This document shows, piece by piece, positions 21,565 through 32,446 of a DNA stretch of 64,000 nt. A program made the translations under genes and the position numbers. The notes below the pieces were generated by a model. The model did no database searches and was not told where the DNA came from. It saw only the letters and a list, made by a program, of their open reading frames with translations. The stretch covers positions 81,001-145,000 of the forward strand of contig CAJNDS010002671.1 of NCBI GenBank assembly GCA_905221605.1, written 5' to 3'. Position 1 is the first letter of the stretch. Every line of letters starts with the position of its first letter. The DNA is from Symbiodinium natans. Lineage: Eukaryota > Sar > Dinophyceae > Suessiales > Symbiodiniaceae.

Positions 21565-24500
21565 GTCTCACGGCTTGATCGCTGGGCCGAATTCTTGCAG
21601 TCTGCAACGTTTGAGTCAGCGCTGTCAGCTCTGCTGGTTGCAAACGTGTTCTTCATGGCCCTGGAGATGCAATTCCTCGGCCGGAGGGGTCCAAATTCGC
21701 TTGTGATGCTCTTCCGACCTTGAGTCGTTTTCTAGACACCTAGACCTGGATTCTCATGAAGATCTTAAAGGCGTTGCCGTCTCTTGTAGCCTGCCTCCCC
21801 TCCTTTTTCAAACTTGCATGTCCTTGTCGGCCTTGCGCAGTTGCTTTCCATCGCATGCCACAGGAGGGAGGGAAAGCGAGCATGTTTTGAGAATGCCTGT
21901 TCCAGGACCTAGAAAAGAGAAGAGAACGAAAATCCCCTGCAGCTTCATACTACAACTCCACCCCCACAAGTTTGTTGTTGAGAGTGCTTTCTCAACCGCA
22001 CTGTTGAAAAGAGAGGAGGCAGAAGAGATGTTCGGCAAAGTGTTACGTTGATTTCTTTGGCTTTGTTTTGTGTCCAGGGTGAATCAACTTAACTTAGAAT
22101 GCATTTTGATGGCACATGCGATCGGGTTTTGTCACGCGCAGCACAGGTTCCCCCAAGTCCAGGAAGGTTGGCTTGGGTTAGGGCGGTAGGCAGGGTGCGT
22201 CACAAGTGTGCAGTTCTTGCCCCATCAGATACCTCGCCAAGATGCAGGCTAGAGGCCACAGTTTGCTCCCCCCCCACACTTCCCCGTAATCTTTCAGTGT
22301 CCGTCAGTCCGGCACGCGAAGCTCGACCGCAGTTCGTCTCTTTGCGCGAGGGTCGGGGCGCGAGCAGTTCGAGTTTTTGTTTGATTCGGATTTGATTCGG
22401 AGCTGCTCGGCCCCATGCCGGAGCAGCGACAAAGCAGTTCGTTGTTGCTCATCTTCGCGAACTAGCAAGTTCTTGTGCATTCATGGACGGAGGGTTTGCA
22501 GTGCACCTGCAAAAATGTGACTCGGCGTTTCAGGCATGATCTCGGGCTGGGAAATAGAGAAGTACGAGGAACCCACTCTGTCACAAGACTCTTGGCCAAC
22601 CATCAACCGCGTCATCACAACGGGCGATTTCGTTTTTTCGGCAATTTTTGCTGTCGACGTCACTGTTCGAATAGTTGTGTTGCGGTGTCGCTTCTGGCGG
22701 ACGGTGATGAACTGGATTGACGCCATCGTCGTGGCAACATCAAGCGTGCAGTGGTTCATGCCAAGCTTAGCCATCGATGCGGTCTACCTGCGACTTATTC
22801 GCTTGGGGAAGTTGGCCAGAGCATTTCGAATGGTCACCATGTCACGATCAATGGATTCCTTGCAGCTCCTATTGAAATGCTGCGCCTCGTCCGTGGACAT
22901 GCTCTTCTGGTCATTTTGTCTGCTCACTTTTATCCAATGCATTGCTGGGATGATCTTGAGCGCTTTGGTCAGAGAGTACCTCAACGACGACACCAAACCG
23001 CTGGTAATCCGGCAGCAGGTTTGGGATTATTATGGCACTTTCACTCGCACCTTTCTGACGATGTTCGAAATTTTATTTGCAAACTGGGGACCACCTTGTC
23101 GCGTGCTTGTGGACTTCGTCGACGAAGCGTTTTCCTTGTTCTTTCTGGTTTACAGGTGCATGATTGGATTTGCCGTGTTGAATGCACCTTGGCGCCAGAA
23201 AAAGTTTACAATTTGTGCTTTTTGGGCTTAGTAAGAAACAACTTCGTTGGGACATGCGTGCAACCTTCACTTGTAGTAAAAGTACAAAACGGGCAGTCAA
23301 GGTTGTGAATGCCGTGTTTGTGCAGCAAACGATGCTTATGGCGGCAAATGATGAAGATCTGGCTTTCAAGCAGAAACAAAAGGACTGGGCTCTGTACACC
23401 AAGAAGGTGCACCCGATCCGCTTCTTGTTCGTTTCCCTGCATGAACTAAATATTCACACCTTAAACAAACCCGACGCCCGCCTGCCTTGGATTGAAGTAT
23501 CCCTGTTTAGCTGCGTGGCAGCGTTGTGTTTCTCGCTCACGCTTGCTAGGCAGGACATGCCCATGAAAAACTTGCAGCGTTGCTGACCAGGTCCAACGGT
23601 TGTTTAGCGCCATGGATACTTCAGAGGATGGTATGGCTCCTCGCGTGAGTTATTCTTGATTTTCTGTCCTTAGTTTGGACTCGTGTCTCAAGTTTTTTTT
23701 TTTTTTAACATTTATTTTTTTCTCGTTGTGCAGCTTCAGATGCCATTGGTCGGTCATTAAGGTTGCGTGTTGTTGTCAGACCTTGCATGCCATGCGAGCA
23801 CACAGGCAATGCTTGTCAGTTGCATCAGGTGACCTTTGATGAGTTTGCCCAGCTCATTGAGTCTCCGAAGCTTCGGTTTTGGACTTAGCTTAGCTTGGCT
23901 TTTTGGAATTTCCCTGTCCAGTCTTTTCAGAGTCTGTTGATCTGGAAGATCAGGTTTTGGATGAGCCAATTGGAAGCTTGGCCAGCATGAGCTGTTTTTA
24001 GTAATGCAAGAGAACAAGTTTCCTTGGACCTTAGACTGTGGACCTGATATTTATGCATCAGATGTATGAGAAGGAGCTGGATTACCATGATCTGCTGGGC
24101 CTCTTTGAGATGTTAGACGACGGGGACGGAGAGATATCAATGAAGGCCTTGAGACGGCTTTGCTCACCGATGGAATAGGGGCTCATCTGATCCAAGGGCA
24201 GTTGCTGAGAATACTGAGAACACGTGATGCAGGAATTCCTCGAATCCGCTCGGAAGCTGAAAGGCGCTCCCTTGCAATGCGATTGCTTTCTCAGAGTCTT
24301 CAGCGGACCCCGTTACTCTGGCCCTGCCATGCCCTACCTACTCTGCCCTACTGTAACCCGACTTGAGGCCTCAGCCGTTCTTCCTGCCTGCTTCGAAATT
24401 TGCGGTTGTGCAGCAGCAACTTAGCGGCTGCGTGTAGCGTACGTCTTCCATGTCAGGCCCTGCCAAAGCCATCGACATGCATCGCTTGGAGACCAAGCTC

Positions 24501-24734
24501 GAGCTGCTACTTGCGCAGCTGTTGGCCAACACGCTGTCTCCTGCTGGACCGTCACACCGGTCTTCGACGCGTTCTTTGCAGACGCTCTTCACAGCTGCCG
24601 GCCTCTCCCGTGAGAGCCATGGCTTTGCCTCACGGATGGCAGCCGCCACGGCCTTGGGTGAGGAGGATCGCGTCGACAAGATCCGCGTCGACAAGGCCGT
24701 CGTGAAGCGCTCGCACTTTGGCTTAAAAGCCTAA
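21565..24734 (+). CDS. Voltage-gated cation channel, single domain, with two EF-hands (multi-exon)
   Basis: Eight exons can be joined in frame: 21565-21679, 22534-23183, 23302-23406, 23591-23635, 23830-23883, 24062-24145, 24233-24263 and 24457-24734. Exon 1 gives S1 (SALLVANVFFMALEMQFLG). Exon 2 gives S2 (VFSAIFAVDVTVRIVVL), S3 (MNWIDAIVVATSS), the S4 voltage sensor (LRLIRLGKLARAFRM, with spaced R/K), S5, a pore loop with FEILFANWGPPC, and S6, which is completed in exon 3 (FAVLN joined to VVNAVFVQQTM). Exons 4-5 make EF-hand 1 (DTSEDGM joined to VTFDEF). Exons 6-7 make EF-hand 2 (LDDGDGEISMK joined to EF; position 1 is Leu, as is common in this family). The C-tail ends at TAA 24732-24734. It is a one-domain channel of the Ca/Na type, probably plasma membrane, whose gating may respond to calcium through the EF-hands. 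Ion selectivity is not determined. Intron starts are GC, GC, GT, GC, AC(?), GC, GC. The N-terminus lies upstream. Confidence 0.85.
23692..23720. repeat. Poly-T tract in a channel intron
   Basis: A run of T interrupted by aaca, inside the 23636-23829 intron and about 110 bp upstream of its acceptor. It could be a polypyrimidine element, though it is too far upstream for a typical one. Confidence 0.6.
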
Positions 24735-25557
24735 CTTAGCCTAGCATCTGTCAGATGCACTTGGCTGTGTGTGTTCCTAAGCGACTGCAGACTGAGGGCT
24801 TCCATGGAAACCGACTTGGGGCCACAGCTTTCCCACAGGTTCTGATCAAATCTGATCAATGATTGGTGCGACTCCTCCAAGAGGAGCCGCTGGAATTACT
24901 ATCTCTATCGGAGAATGCTGTAATCATGTAAATCATTGTAATCTATCTCGACGGCACGTTGCGAAGCAACGCCCACAAAGCCAATCGCTAAGGAAGAGTT
25001 CCATAGACGTGCAGGAACCTTCCGGAGCTTTTCTCGCTCCGTTGCATGGACATGAGTAAACTTCGTCTCACTCACCCGAACGTGACGTGTTTCCCCACAA
25101 CATCCCGACACATGTAGGGAATTTGCAATGCTGCGCATCTTGCATTCCTGACTCGTGTATTAATTTCGTTGCCGTGGGAGAAGATGACGGCACGGTGGTG
25201 ACAATTAATTGGCGACCCTGTCAGCTCCTTCTATTGTTTCGCATCCCTTGTTTCGTGATGTTTCGTGAAACGTAGACGATCCATGACGATCCATGGCATG
25301 AAGCTGGGCTGCCAAACCCAGGTTGACATGACGGCCTTGCTTCAGCAACTCGCAATGCTGAGGAATCTGTCAGCATATTGTGAGAGCGAGCAGACGTGAT
25401 TCTTGACTAATGGAAAGAGCCGACTGCGCGTGCGATCTGTGCCTTAGGAGTGTTGTAGGTGACGGAAAGGCGACGTGTGTCTGACCATAGCATCGCTCTC
25501 AATCATCAGGCAAGAAAGCAGCATAGTTCCCTTGTCAACTTGTCCAAACTTGTCCAG
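24735..25557. other. No recognisable feature
   Basis: Region after the channel stop codon. It should include the channel 3' untranslated region; no domain or repeat is visible. Confidence 0.4.
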
Positions 25558-25677
25558 GTGACTCTTCCCTGTGGCCGCTGGTGCATCACAGTCTGTGCAG
25601 AGGACCGGGAGGTGGCGCAAAAGCTACGCCCGGAGAACATGGTGCCAGGCTCAGTTCTGCACGGGCTCGTTAAATAG
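25558..25677 (+). CDS. Candidate terminal exon, unknown protein
   Basis: After a tccag acceptor the frame reads VTLPCGRWCITVCAEDREVA and continues for another 19 residues (ending GSVLHGLVK) to TAG at 25675-25677. The composition is protein-like and the opposite strand is less so. A further stretch that may be coding follows at about 25752-25850 (VAHVMTVRAMATTNMAAIAL) after cag. No family is recognised, and whether the two belong together is unknown. Confidence 0.35.
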   Translation: MTLPCGRWCITVCAEDREVAQKLRPENMVPGSVLHGLVK

Positions 25678-25850
25678 GAAAAGGCTCAAGCCCAGCATCG
25701 GGCCCATTGAGCTGCGTAAACCTTGCCCATGGCCTCGTGTGTGCCTTGCAGGTAGCTCATGTCATGACAGTGCGCGCCATGGCGACGACAAACATGGCGG
25801 CGATAGCCCTGCTTCAGCGTGCATTGGTTACAGAACGCTCTGAGTCGGAG

Positions 25851-28133
25851 ATCCAAAAAAACATTTTCATGCCTTTTTTTCGGGCATTCTAGATTCCAGA
25901 GCCTTAGCACTTTTGCTGAGCTACAAGAACAAGTTGCGCCACCAAGCTTGCAAGTCCAACATGTTGTTGTGATGCATTTGGGCTTGTGTCCCTTCCCATG
26001 TTTGCAAGCTTCGATCGTTCCTGAAGCAGTCGCAATCTGAAGCTGTTGCAGCTTCTGCAGTTTGTACATGGTACTGTTTTTGGCCTCCGTGCTCAGAGCT
26101 GTGGTTCTGTGTTTCGGGTGAACACTTCTCGGAGTTTTCTTGCTGCAAGAAGATGTGCGTGTGGATCTCCAGCCATCTGTCTTCGAGAATTATGCCATGA
26201 GACACCCATGATGAAACGCCGATATGAGTACGGCCCCACAGGGCTCGAACATTCGGAAATGCAAGAACATCACACAACGATCTCTGCTGCAGGCAGCGCT
26301 CGAAGAAACAGCACTGGGTTTTGGAGAACTCCTGCCCAGCAAAGTCCTGCGCCTGTTGCGCTTTTCTTAAAGCTTGCTTTCGACATTTTAGGATTTAGCA
26401 GACACGTAGAAGTGGGAAAGGGTGGTCTGCGTTCATATGATCCAGAGCTGGTACGAGTCCAAAATCTCGAAATGCATGTGTTGTTTTCAGTACATTGTCA
26501 ACACAATCCACGACAGCAAGAGTCGAAACTGGAAGAAATTCCCGTCAGGAGGCTTTAAACAGGACTTATCCAGGTGCACAAAATTACCCGAAAAAGGGGC
26601 GTGAAAGAAGAACAACCGCATGAGTCGCTACTCGTCCAGGGTTGGAGCATGCCCGCCCCAAGGCGCTCGCTACCCAAACCGGAGATCTGGCAGGCCACAG
26701 TGACGTGCTGTCTGGCCCAAAGTTCCTGCGCACTGCTTGAACAGTAGAACAGTACAGCCAGGTGCGGATGCACGTGCAGCGAGCCATCTCGCTTCTCGGG
26801 AGGTGGCCTGAAGCATGAAGCCTCCGTGTTGGCACAGCCAATTCGATGGAAATGAGGTTGAATTTTCCCCATCAAGAGAACTTTGAAGGGTGAGGGGAGC
26901 TGTGCTCTGCAAGAGAGGGTCCTACTTTGCGTCTGCTAAGCTGATGCACATTGCCACACAAAGCATGGCACGAACGTGTGACTAGGCGAGCTAACCTTGC
27001 GCCTCTAGCACCTCTAATGCCCGCCACTTGACCGACATTGAAGATACAGTTGTTGATGAGGTTTGCTGCGATTGCGACTTGGCTTGGCACTAGTCTCGAC
27101 CACCACCAAGTTGTAGAGTAGGGATGTTGTGCTGGAAAAGGTCCACGTTAGCCTGCGTGCGCTAGCCTAATGAGCAACGGACTTGCAAGCATTCTATCTT
27201 CGACCTCCTGAATGAGGTTGCAGTTTTGCGGCTGGCGATGGCTTGCAGCTGTCTTGCCCCGGTGAGCATCGGCTTTGCCGCAGTTGCCCCCTGACCAGAA
27301 GCTAGAGTTGGGGGTCACGGGGCCTGCTTTCTTCCCCTGCAAGTGTATGTTTCATTTGAAATCCTAAGCCAAACCATGCTTGTGGGTTTGGAATCAAGAC
27401 GCAACAAAGCAACAAGGGGTAACAAGGGCATCTGAAAGTTGATGGCCGGCACGGGCACGCTGTTCGAGAGGTCTTCTCATGGAGCTCCGTCGCGAGAGCG
27501 TGCCGACTTGCCCAGCTTGTGAGTCTTGGCTGCACAGGGCTTCTGAGAGGACTGGTGTCCAAGCTGTTCAAGAGATTCAAGAGTGACACTAAGGCTGGAG
27601 AGGGGGACAGAATCCATCTGTCATCAAAGTGGGAGCTCATGGATCAGGCATACCAAGGGTCTTCGACTAACAGCCCGCTAAACCTGGCCCCCCGACTCGA
27701 AGAGACAACCGTCTTGTGATGCCACTACAACAAGCTCGACTAAGAACTCAGTGGGCATTTGCCCTGCTGTTTGTGAGTTTGCGTGCTCTCTGTCTGTCTT
27801 CTCCTGTCGGTCTTTCAATTCGGTCTCTGTCCTGCTTGGAGCAATTGCTGGAATGCGAGAACAAGCTTGCTCCTGGATCGCATGAAGTAGGTGGTGCGCA
27901 AATGGCTTGGTCAACCAGATTTGGGAAACTAGTACTGGACTCATTTGAGAACAATGCGCATGCTTGGATAGAGCATGCCGAGCGCGGTAATGCAGGTCAC
28001 GAGGCTGTCATGAGACTGTGGGTCTGTCAAGTTTTCGCGGCGTGCTGCGACCAAATCCATTCAGAGATGCATGTTTCCGCTTCCAGGGTCCGTTTGTCCG
28101 TTTTTCTCTTTTAACTGGGAGGCCCATGCCACC
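25851..28133. other. No confidently recognised gene
   Basis: Plus-strand open frames at 26046-26558 and 27716-28114 have no recognisable domain, and I could not support splice borders. Nothing repeat-like was seen. Confidence 0.35.
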
Positions 28134-28850
28134 ATGGACGAGCTGGGCTGCTGTTGCACACCAGGGGCAGAGGGCTGCGACAGTCAAGTTGACGTGGGCT
28201 CCCAGGCAGGAGTGAGCTTGAAGGCTAGTCACTTCTGCACTCCCATGCCGTCCTCTACATTTCTGCTTTTGAAGTTCTGGCGCATTCTGCACCCGGCAGG
28301 TGGTCATCTTTGGACAGAGCAGAAGCAGCGGTTACTTGGATGCAGAAGGGTTAGCAGCGTCTACTGGTGGTTGGAGCAACCGCCTTGGTCCAGGCTTGAA
28401 TGGCCAGCGCGCGCAAACTCTGTGGTGGGACTGCGACGGCCAGTGTTGGGAAGTGCCTTGGCGTGCAATCTTTGGCTGCCGTGCCTGAACTTACAGTGTG
28501 ATTCCGTATGAACACCGCATGGTCTGGTCAACTGTCAATCCAACACAGCCGTAGCCTGTCCCAACGTCCCAACATGACCGAGGTGCTGGTGCTGGCTTCG
28601 AGACAGGCCATGGCCACCAGAACCCAAGTGAGTCTGCTTACTTGAGCCTAGCCTGGTGCGGACCACAAGCCCATGCTGTGGCTTTGAAGGTGATGAGGAT
28701 GCATACCTCCGAGCTAGCCCTGGCAGAGGCGTTCGACAGCGCACCTTTTTGTGCGTATTTGTGAGACTTTTGTGACCTTCGAGCAGACTGTGGAAGCTGA
28801 GATCTGCCAGGCCTGTGGTGGCGCGGATGGGCTCAGCAATTGTCCTTGCT
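28134..28850 (+). CDS. Unidentified multi-exon gene, start at 28134
   Basis: ATG in a strong context (gccaccATGG) opens an exon 28134-28205 reading MDELGCCCTPGAEGCDSQVD to a GC donor. The next exon starts at 28300 after ggcag, in frame (VVIFGQSRSSGYLDAEGLAA). Later candidates are about 28574-28627 (TEVLVLASRQAMATRTQ, ending at a gtgagt donor), 28690-28740 (VMRMHTSELALAEAFDS, ending at a gc donor), and from 28787 (TVEAEICQACGGADGLSNC), all phase 0. The Cys-rich start and the CxxC pair might bind metal, but no known domain is recognised. The end of the gene was not found. The four junctions being in phase makes a real gene likely. Confidence 0.5.
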
Positions 28851-30511
28851 GGCCGTCAGGCAAGAGCGACTCGAGACCGTGTGGCTGCCAGCGGCGTTGC
28901 TTTGTACAAAAATCGCTGTGAAACCCGACAATAGTAGCAGACCTCGGCCTCGGCAACTTTGGCAACTGAATCTTTCTGCATTCTTTGCAAGTTTTGAAAC
29001 TCAAAAGCTTGTTTTGTTGCGCAGGCCGCGGCTTGTATCCAGTGAGTCTTGGGAGCCCTGGCCTTTCAAATTGAGCGAGCCGCAACGGGCGAATGCGTGT
29101 ACGCACGTCATTAGGTCGCGCAAGCAAAAACACTTTCTTGTCCTGCGGTTGCCGACTTTGCTTGAACTGTTCCAAGGAACCGCTGCTGCGTCAAACTGGG
29201 TATTGACGAGTGCTCCGGGGATGCACACTGTCCGGCTGCTTGGCTACAATGTGCTTGAATGGTTGCGGGCTCGAAGCAGCTCAACACGGCGCCAAGAAGC
29301 AGGCTGTCTTCGGCAGATTGTTGACGACTCCAAGACTTCACCTGTACTGCAGCGCCCAACGCAGGTTTGATAGTCTGAGAAGGATCCCAAAGGTCTGAGG
29401 TTCTCCTGCTTAGTTGATGGGTTTTCCGTGGGCGGCTTCTTGGAGTTTGCCAGTTCTAATCCGAAGGTGTGATCGGGTGCTCTGCTGGAACTGCATACCT
29501 TCTCCACGAAGAATACGTGCGGTGTTAGCCCCAACCCGAAACTCTTCTGGATGCCTGTAAATCTTCGGCCCTTAGGCCCCACCCGAAACCTTTCCAGCTG
29601 CCAAGCTGTGCCCGTCCCCGATTTTTTCTGAGTCGCTCGCCTCGGGCATTTTCCGACTCGTTGTTTGTGACTCATGTGACTCGGTCCCAACCCTCCGCGA
29701 TGGACAAGGTGCTTGAGCGTGATCTCCATGATGCGAGTGTGGTGAAATGCTGTCTGAAGTTGGGCTGCCTTAGTGACCCTTAAAGTCCTCACCTCTTAAA
29801 CCCTTAAATCCTTAACCTTGAAATTGTATGCCCCCATGCGCAACTGTTCTGGATCTGGGAAGTGGATCCTGCACCCGAGCCCTGTACCGAGTGCCTGTGT
29901 GTTTTGTGTAGGGCGTCTTGCAGTCCGAATTGGCGTCGGTCGTTGGCTCGCCATACAAAAGAGGTTGATCTCCTTTTGGGGGCTCCTAGGTGTCGCGCAG
30001 TGTCTATTTGTGATTCGGAATGTCTTGCGTTGCAATGTCTTGCGTTGCGGAATGTTGCCTCATGCAGTTGCAGTTGCATGGAGCCACGCGCTGCAGCGGT
30101 GCCAGAAGTTGTGCCGCATGCCGTGCACATGCCTGCTTGCAAAGGTTGGCTACCCCTACTTTCACGGCGCGGAGAAACTTGGCCAATACACCAAAATAGA
30201 GAGCTGAATGCATGCCAGTCGTTCATGATTCTTCAAGCCTACTCTGCCTATCCTCATGCATGAAGGCGAAATTGCTGTCCAATCTTCACGGTGCTTCAGG
30301 TACTTGCCTTTTGATTCTCTGCTGCGCCTGGGATGCAAAGCGATTTACACCAAGAGTCGTAAGATATGACAATATGAACGGTTGAAATGTCAAGTTGGGC
30401 AGAGCCAGCCTTGGCATGGTTCGAGCAGTCTCTCATGTTCCGACCTGTTGCAGGGTGGGGGTTCTTTTTGGGTATATCTTTTTCGTTTTTTTTGGGTATT
30501 TTTTTTGGTTT
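28851..30511. other. No confidently recognised gene
   Basis: The gene beginning at 28134 may continue here (a frame at 28840-29370 is open), but I could not anchor further exons. The 200 bp before 30512 become T-rich. Confidence 0.35.
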
Positions 30512-30987
30512 TCTAAACCCTAAACCCTAAACCCTAAAGCCGAGTAAATCCTAAACCCTAAGCCCTAAACCCTAAACCCTAAACCCTAAACCCTAAACCC
30601 TAAACCCTAAACCCTAAAACCCTAAAACCCCAAAACCCTAAAACCCTAAAACCCTAAAACCCTAACACCCTAAAACCCTAGCACCCCAAAACCCTAACAC
30701 CCTAAAACCCTAAAACCCTAACACCCTAAAACCCTAACACCCGAACACCCTAACACCCTAACACCCTAAAACCCTAACACCCTAAAACCCTAAAACCCTA
30801 AAACCCTAAAACCCTAAGACCCTAAGACCCTAAAACCCTAAAACCCTAAACCCTAAACCCTAAACCCTAACCCCTAACCCCTAAACCCTAAACCCTAAAC
30901 CCTAAACCCAAAAACATACCCTAAACCCAAAAACATACCCTAAACCCAAAAACATACCCAAAAAACCCAAAAAAACACTCAAAAAAC
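30512..30987. repeat. Interstitial telomeric repeat block (CCCTAAA type)
   Basis: About 100 bp of CCCTAAA heptamers, then about 230 bp of variants (CCCTAAAA, CCCTAACA, CCCTAAGA, CCCGAACA), then CCCTAAA again. It closes with three copies of a 19-bp unit combining CCCTAAA with cccaaaaacata, and A-rich decay. On the other strand this reads TTTAGGG, the plant-type telomere repeat also reported for dinoflagellates. Unique sequence lies on both sides, so it is internal in this assembly. A T-rich tract precedes it. Confidence 0.95.
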
Positions 30988-32005
30988 CTGGCTGCATGCC
31001 TACTCCGTGCAAGAAATGGTTCGAACTGCAGGACATCTTTGGATGCGGTTCTGCATTTTCTCCGGCATGACTTCGCCAATTTCTTCCACTACAATGACAT
31101 GATCGATGTGCACCCGCCAGGATGCTGCTGAGGGTCTGAAGCGAAGGTTGCCGTGGTATTGGATTCCCGCGATGACGAAGTTGTCTCAGGACTCCCGAAC
31201 ATCATCTTTCACAACTACCGTTCGTGGATGCACACGCCTCTTGGTGGAACGTTGCGCTGACAGGCAGTTCTTCGAGCAGAGTAGGAATCGGTTGACTGAT
31301 GGCAATCGGTTTGTCTTGGGCAAATGGTGTCAGAGAGTGTGAGCACTCAGTTAGCCGCCGTGCTAGAGTAGATGGGACCAGGTGAAAGTAGTTGGTTGCT
31401 GTTGGCTGTTTTGCTGTTAGTCTTGTGCTGTTTTTTGGTTGCTGTTTTGTCGTATGTCGCTTGTCGCTGTCCTTGTCGTCGTTGTTGTTACGTACAAGCA
31501 ACTAAAGCTCCTGAACAGGCCGGCCTCTATTCGAACAAGGGTTCTTTTGAAGTCTTGCCTAAGCCATCGCCAAGTGCTCTCTGGAACGCACAGATGAGTC
31601 TGAGCCACCGTGCGCATTCTGCCGACATGTGCCCTCTGACAATTCGTCACTGTGCGTCTCCGAATGGGCGATTCGCCAGCAGACTGCTCTTGTCAAGACA
31701 CAAGTAACCACGGGCACCACAGCATTGCAGAGGCTGCCGATGTTCCTAGATTTAGTCAGGCCCTCATGTTGTTCTTTTCATGCTTACCCCCATGCAGGCA
31801 CTTCTCTGCTTCAATGCAGATGAGTCAAGCTTGCTTGAACGCATATGACTCTTTTTTTGAAATCGCATTGTGTTTTTAAGCAGTGCCAGCCTGCTTCAAG
31901 GCATATGAAACTTCATTGAAACCCGTCACGCGAACATTTGTGCTCCTATGAAAACACAAAGGGATGAGAGATTTTTTCAGATATAACCAGAGAAACAGAG
32001 CAAAT
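30988..32005. other. No recognised gene
   Basis: A frame at 31372-31707 begins with ATG and a hydrophobic run (WLLLAVLLLVLCCFLVAVLS), but this comes from a gttgctgtt-rich low-complexity stretch and is not supported by any family. Confidence 0.4.
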
Positions 32006-32008
32006 TGC

Positions 32009-32036
32009 GCCCCCCCCGCCCCCCCCCCCCCCCCCT
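32009..32036. repeat. Poly-C tract
   Basis: About 25 nearly uninterrupted C residues, immediately before the second dispersed-repeat copy. Confidence 0.9.
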
Positions 32037-32083
32037 CCACACCTTAACGCCCCTTTGTTAAGCCAATGATGCGAGCATTGCGT

Positions 32084-32446
32084 TTGCAAATGGGGGTGGC
32101 CCCTGCGCTTTTTGAACCGCGCAAGCTTCCACAGCAAAAAAGCGCGCCCGACCTGCACAGCAAAAATGATTAAACGGTCCCGGCCGCCCACCAATCAATG
32201 AAGCGCGTGTTGCCTCCCTAGCAGAGAAGGACACGCCCGACCTCCACAGCATCCACGGCAAGAAATCACGCGTCCGGCCTCCATAGAAAAGAGCACGCGC
32301 CCGGCCTCTAGAAAGTACTTGCCCGGCCTCCACAGCAAAAATGCACCACACCTCCACAGCAAAAGAGCCTCCACAGCAAGAAAAATGCGCTGGGCCTCCA
32401 CAGCAAAACAAACGCGCCAGGCTACAACAAAAAATCGCTCTTGCCC
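32084..32446. repeat. Dispersed repeat, copy B (CCTCCACAGCAAAA motif)
   Basis: Relative of the block at 3976-4200. It opens with gcgctttttgaaccgcgcaa and then repeats variants of cctccacagcaaaa with spacers rich in gcgcccggc. The motif occurs roughly ten times. Minus-strand frames across both copies read as Trp/Arg/Gly-rich peptides and are by-products. Confidence 0.65.
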
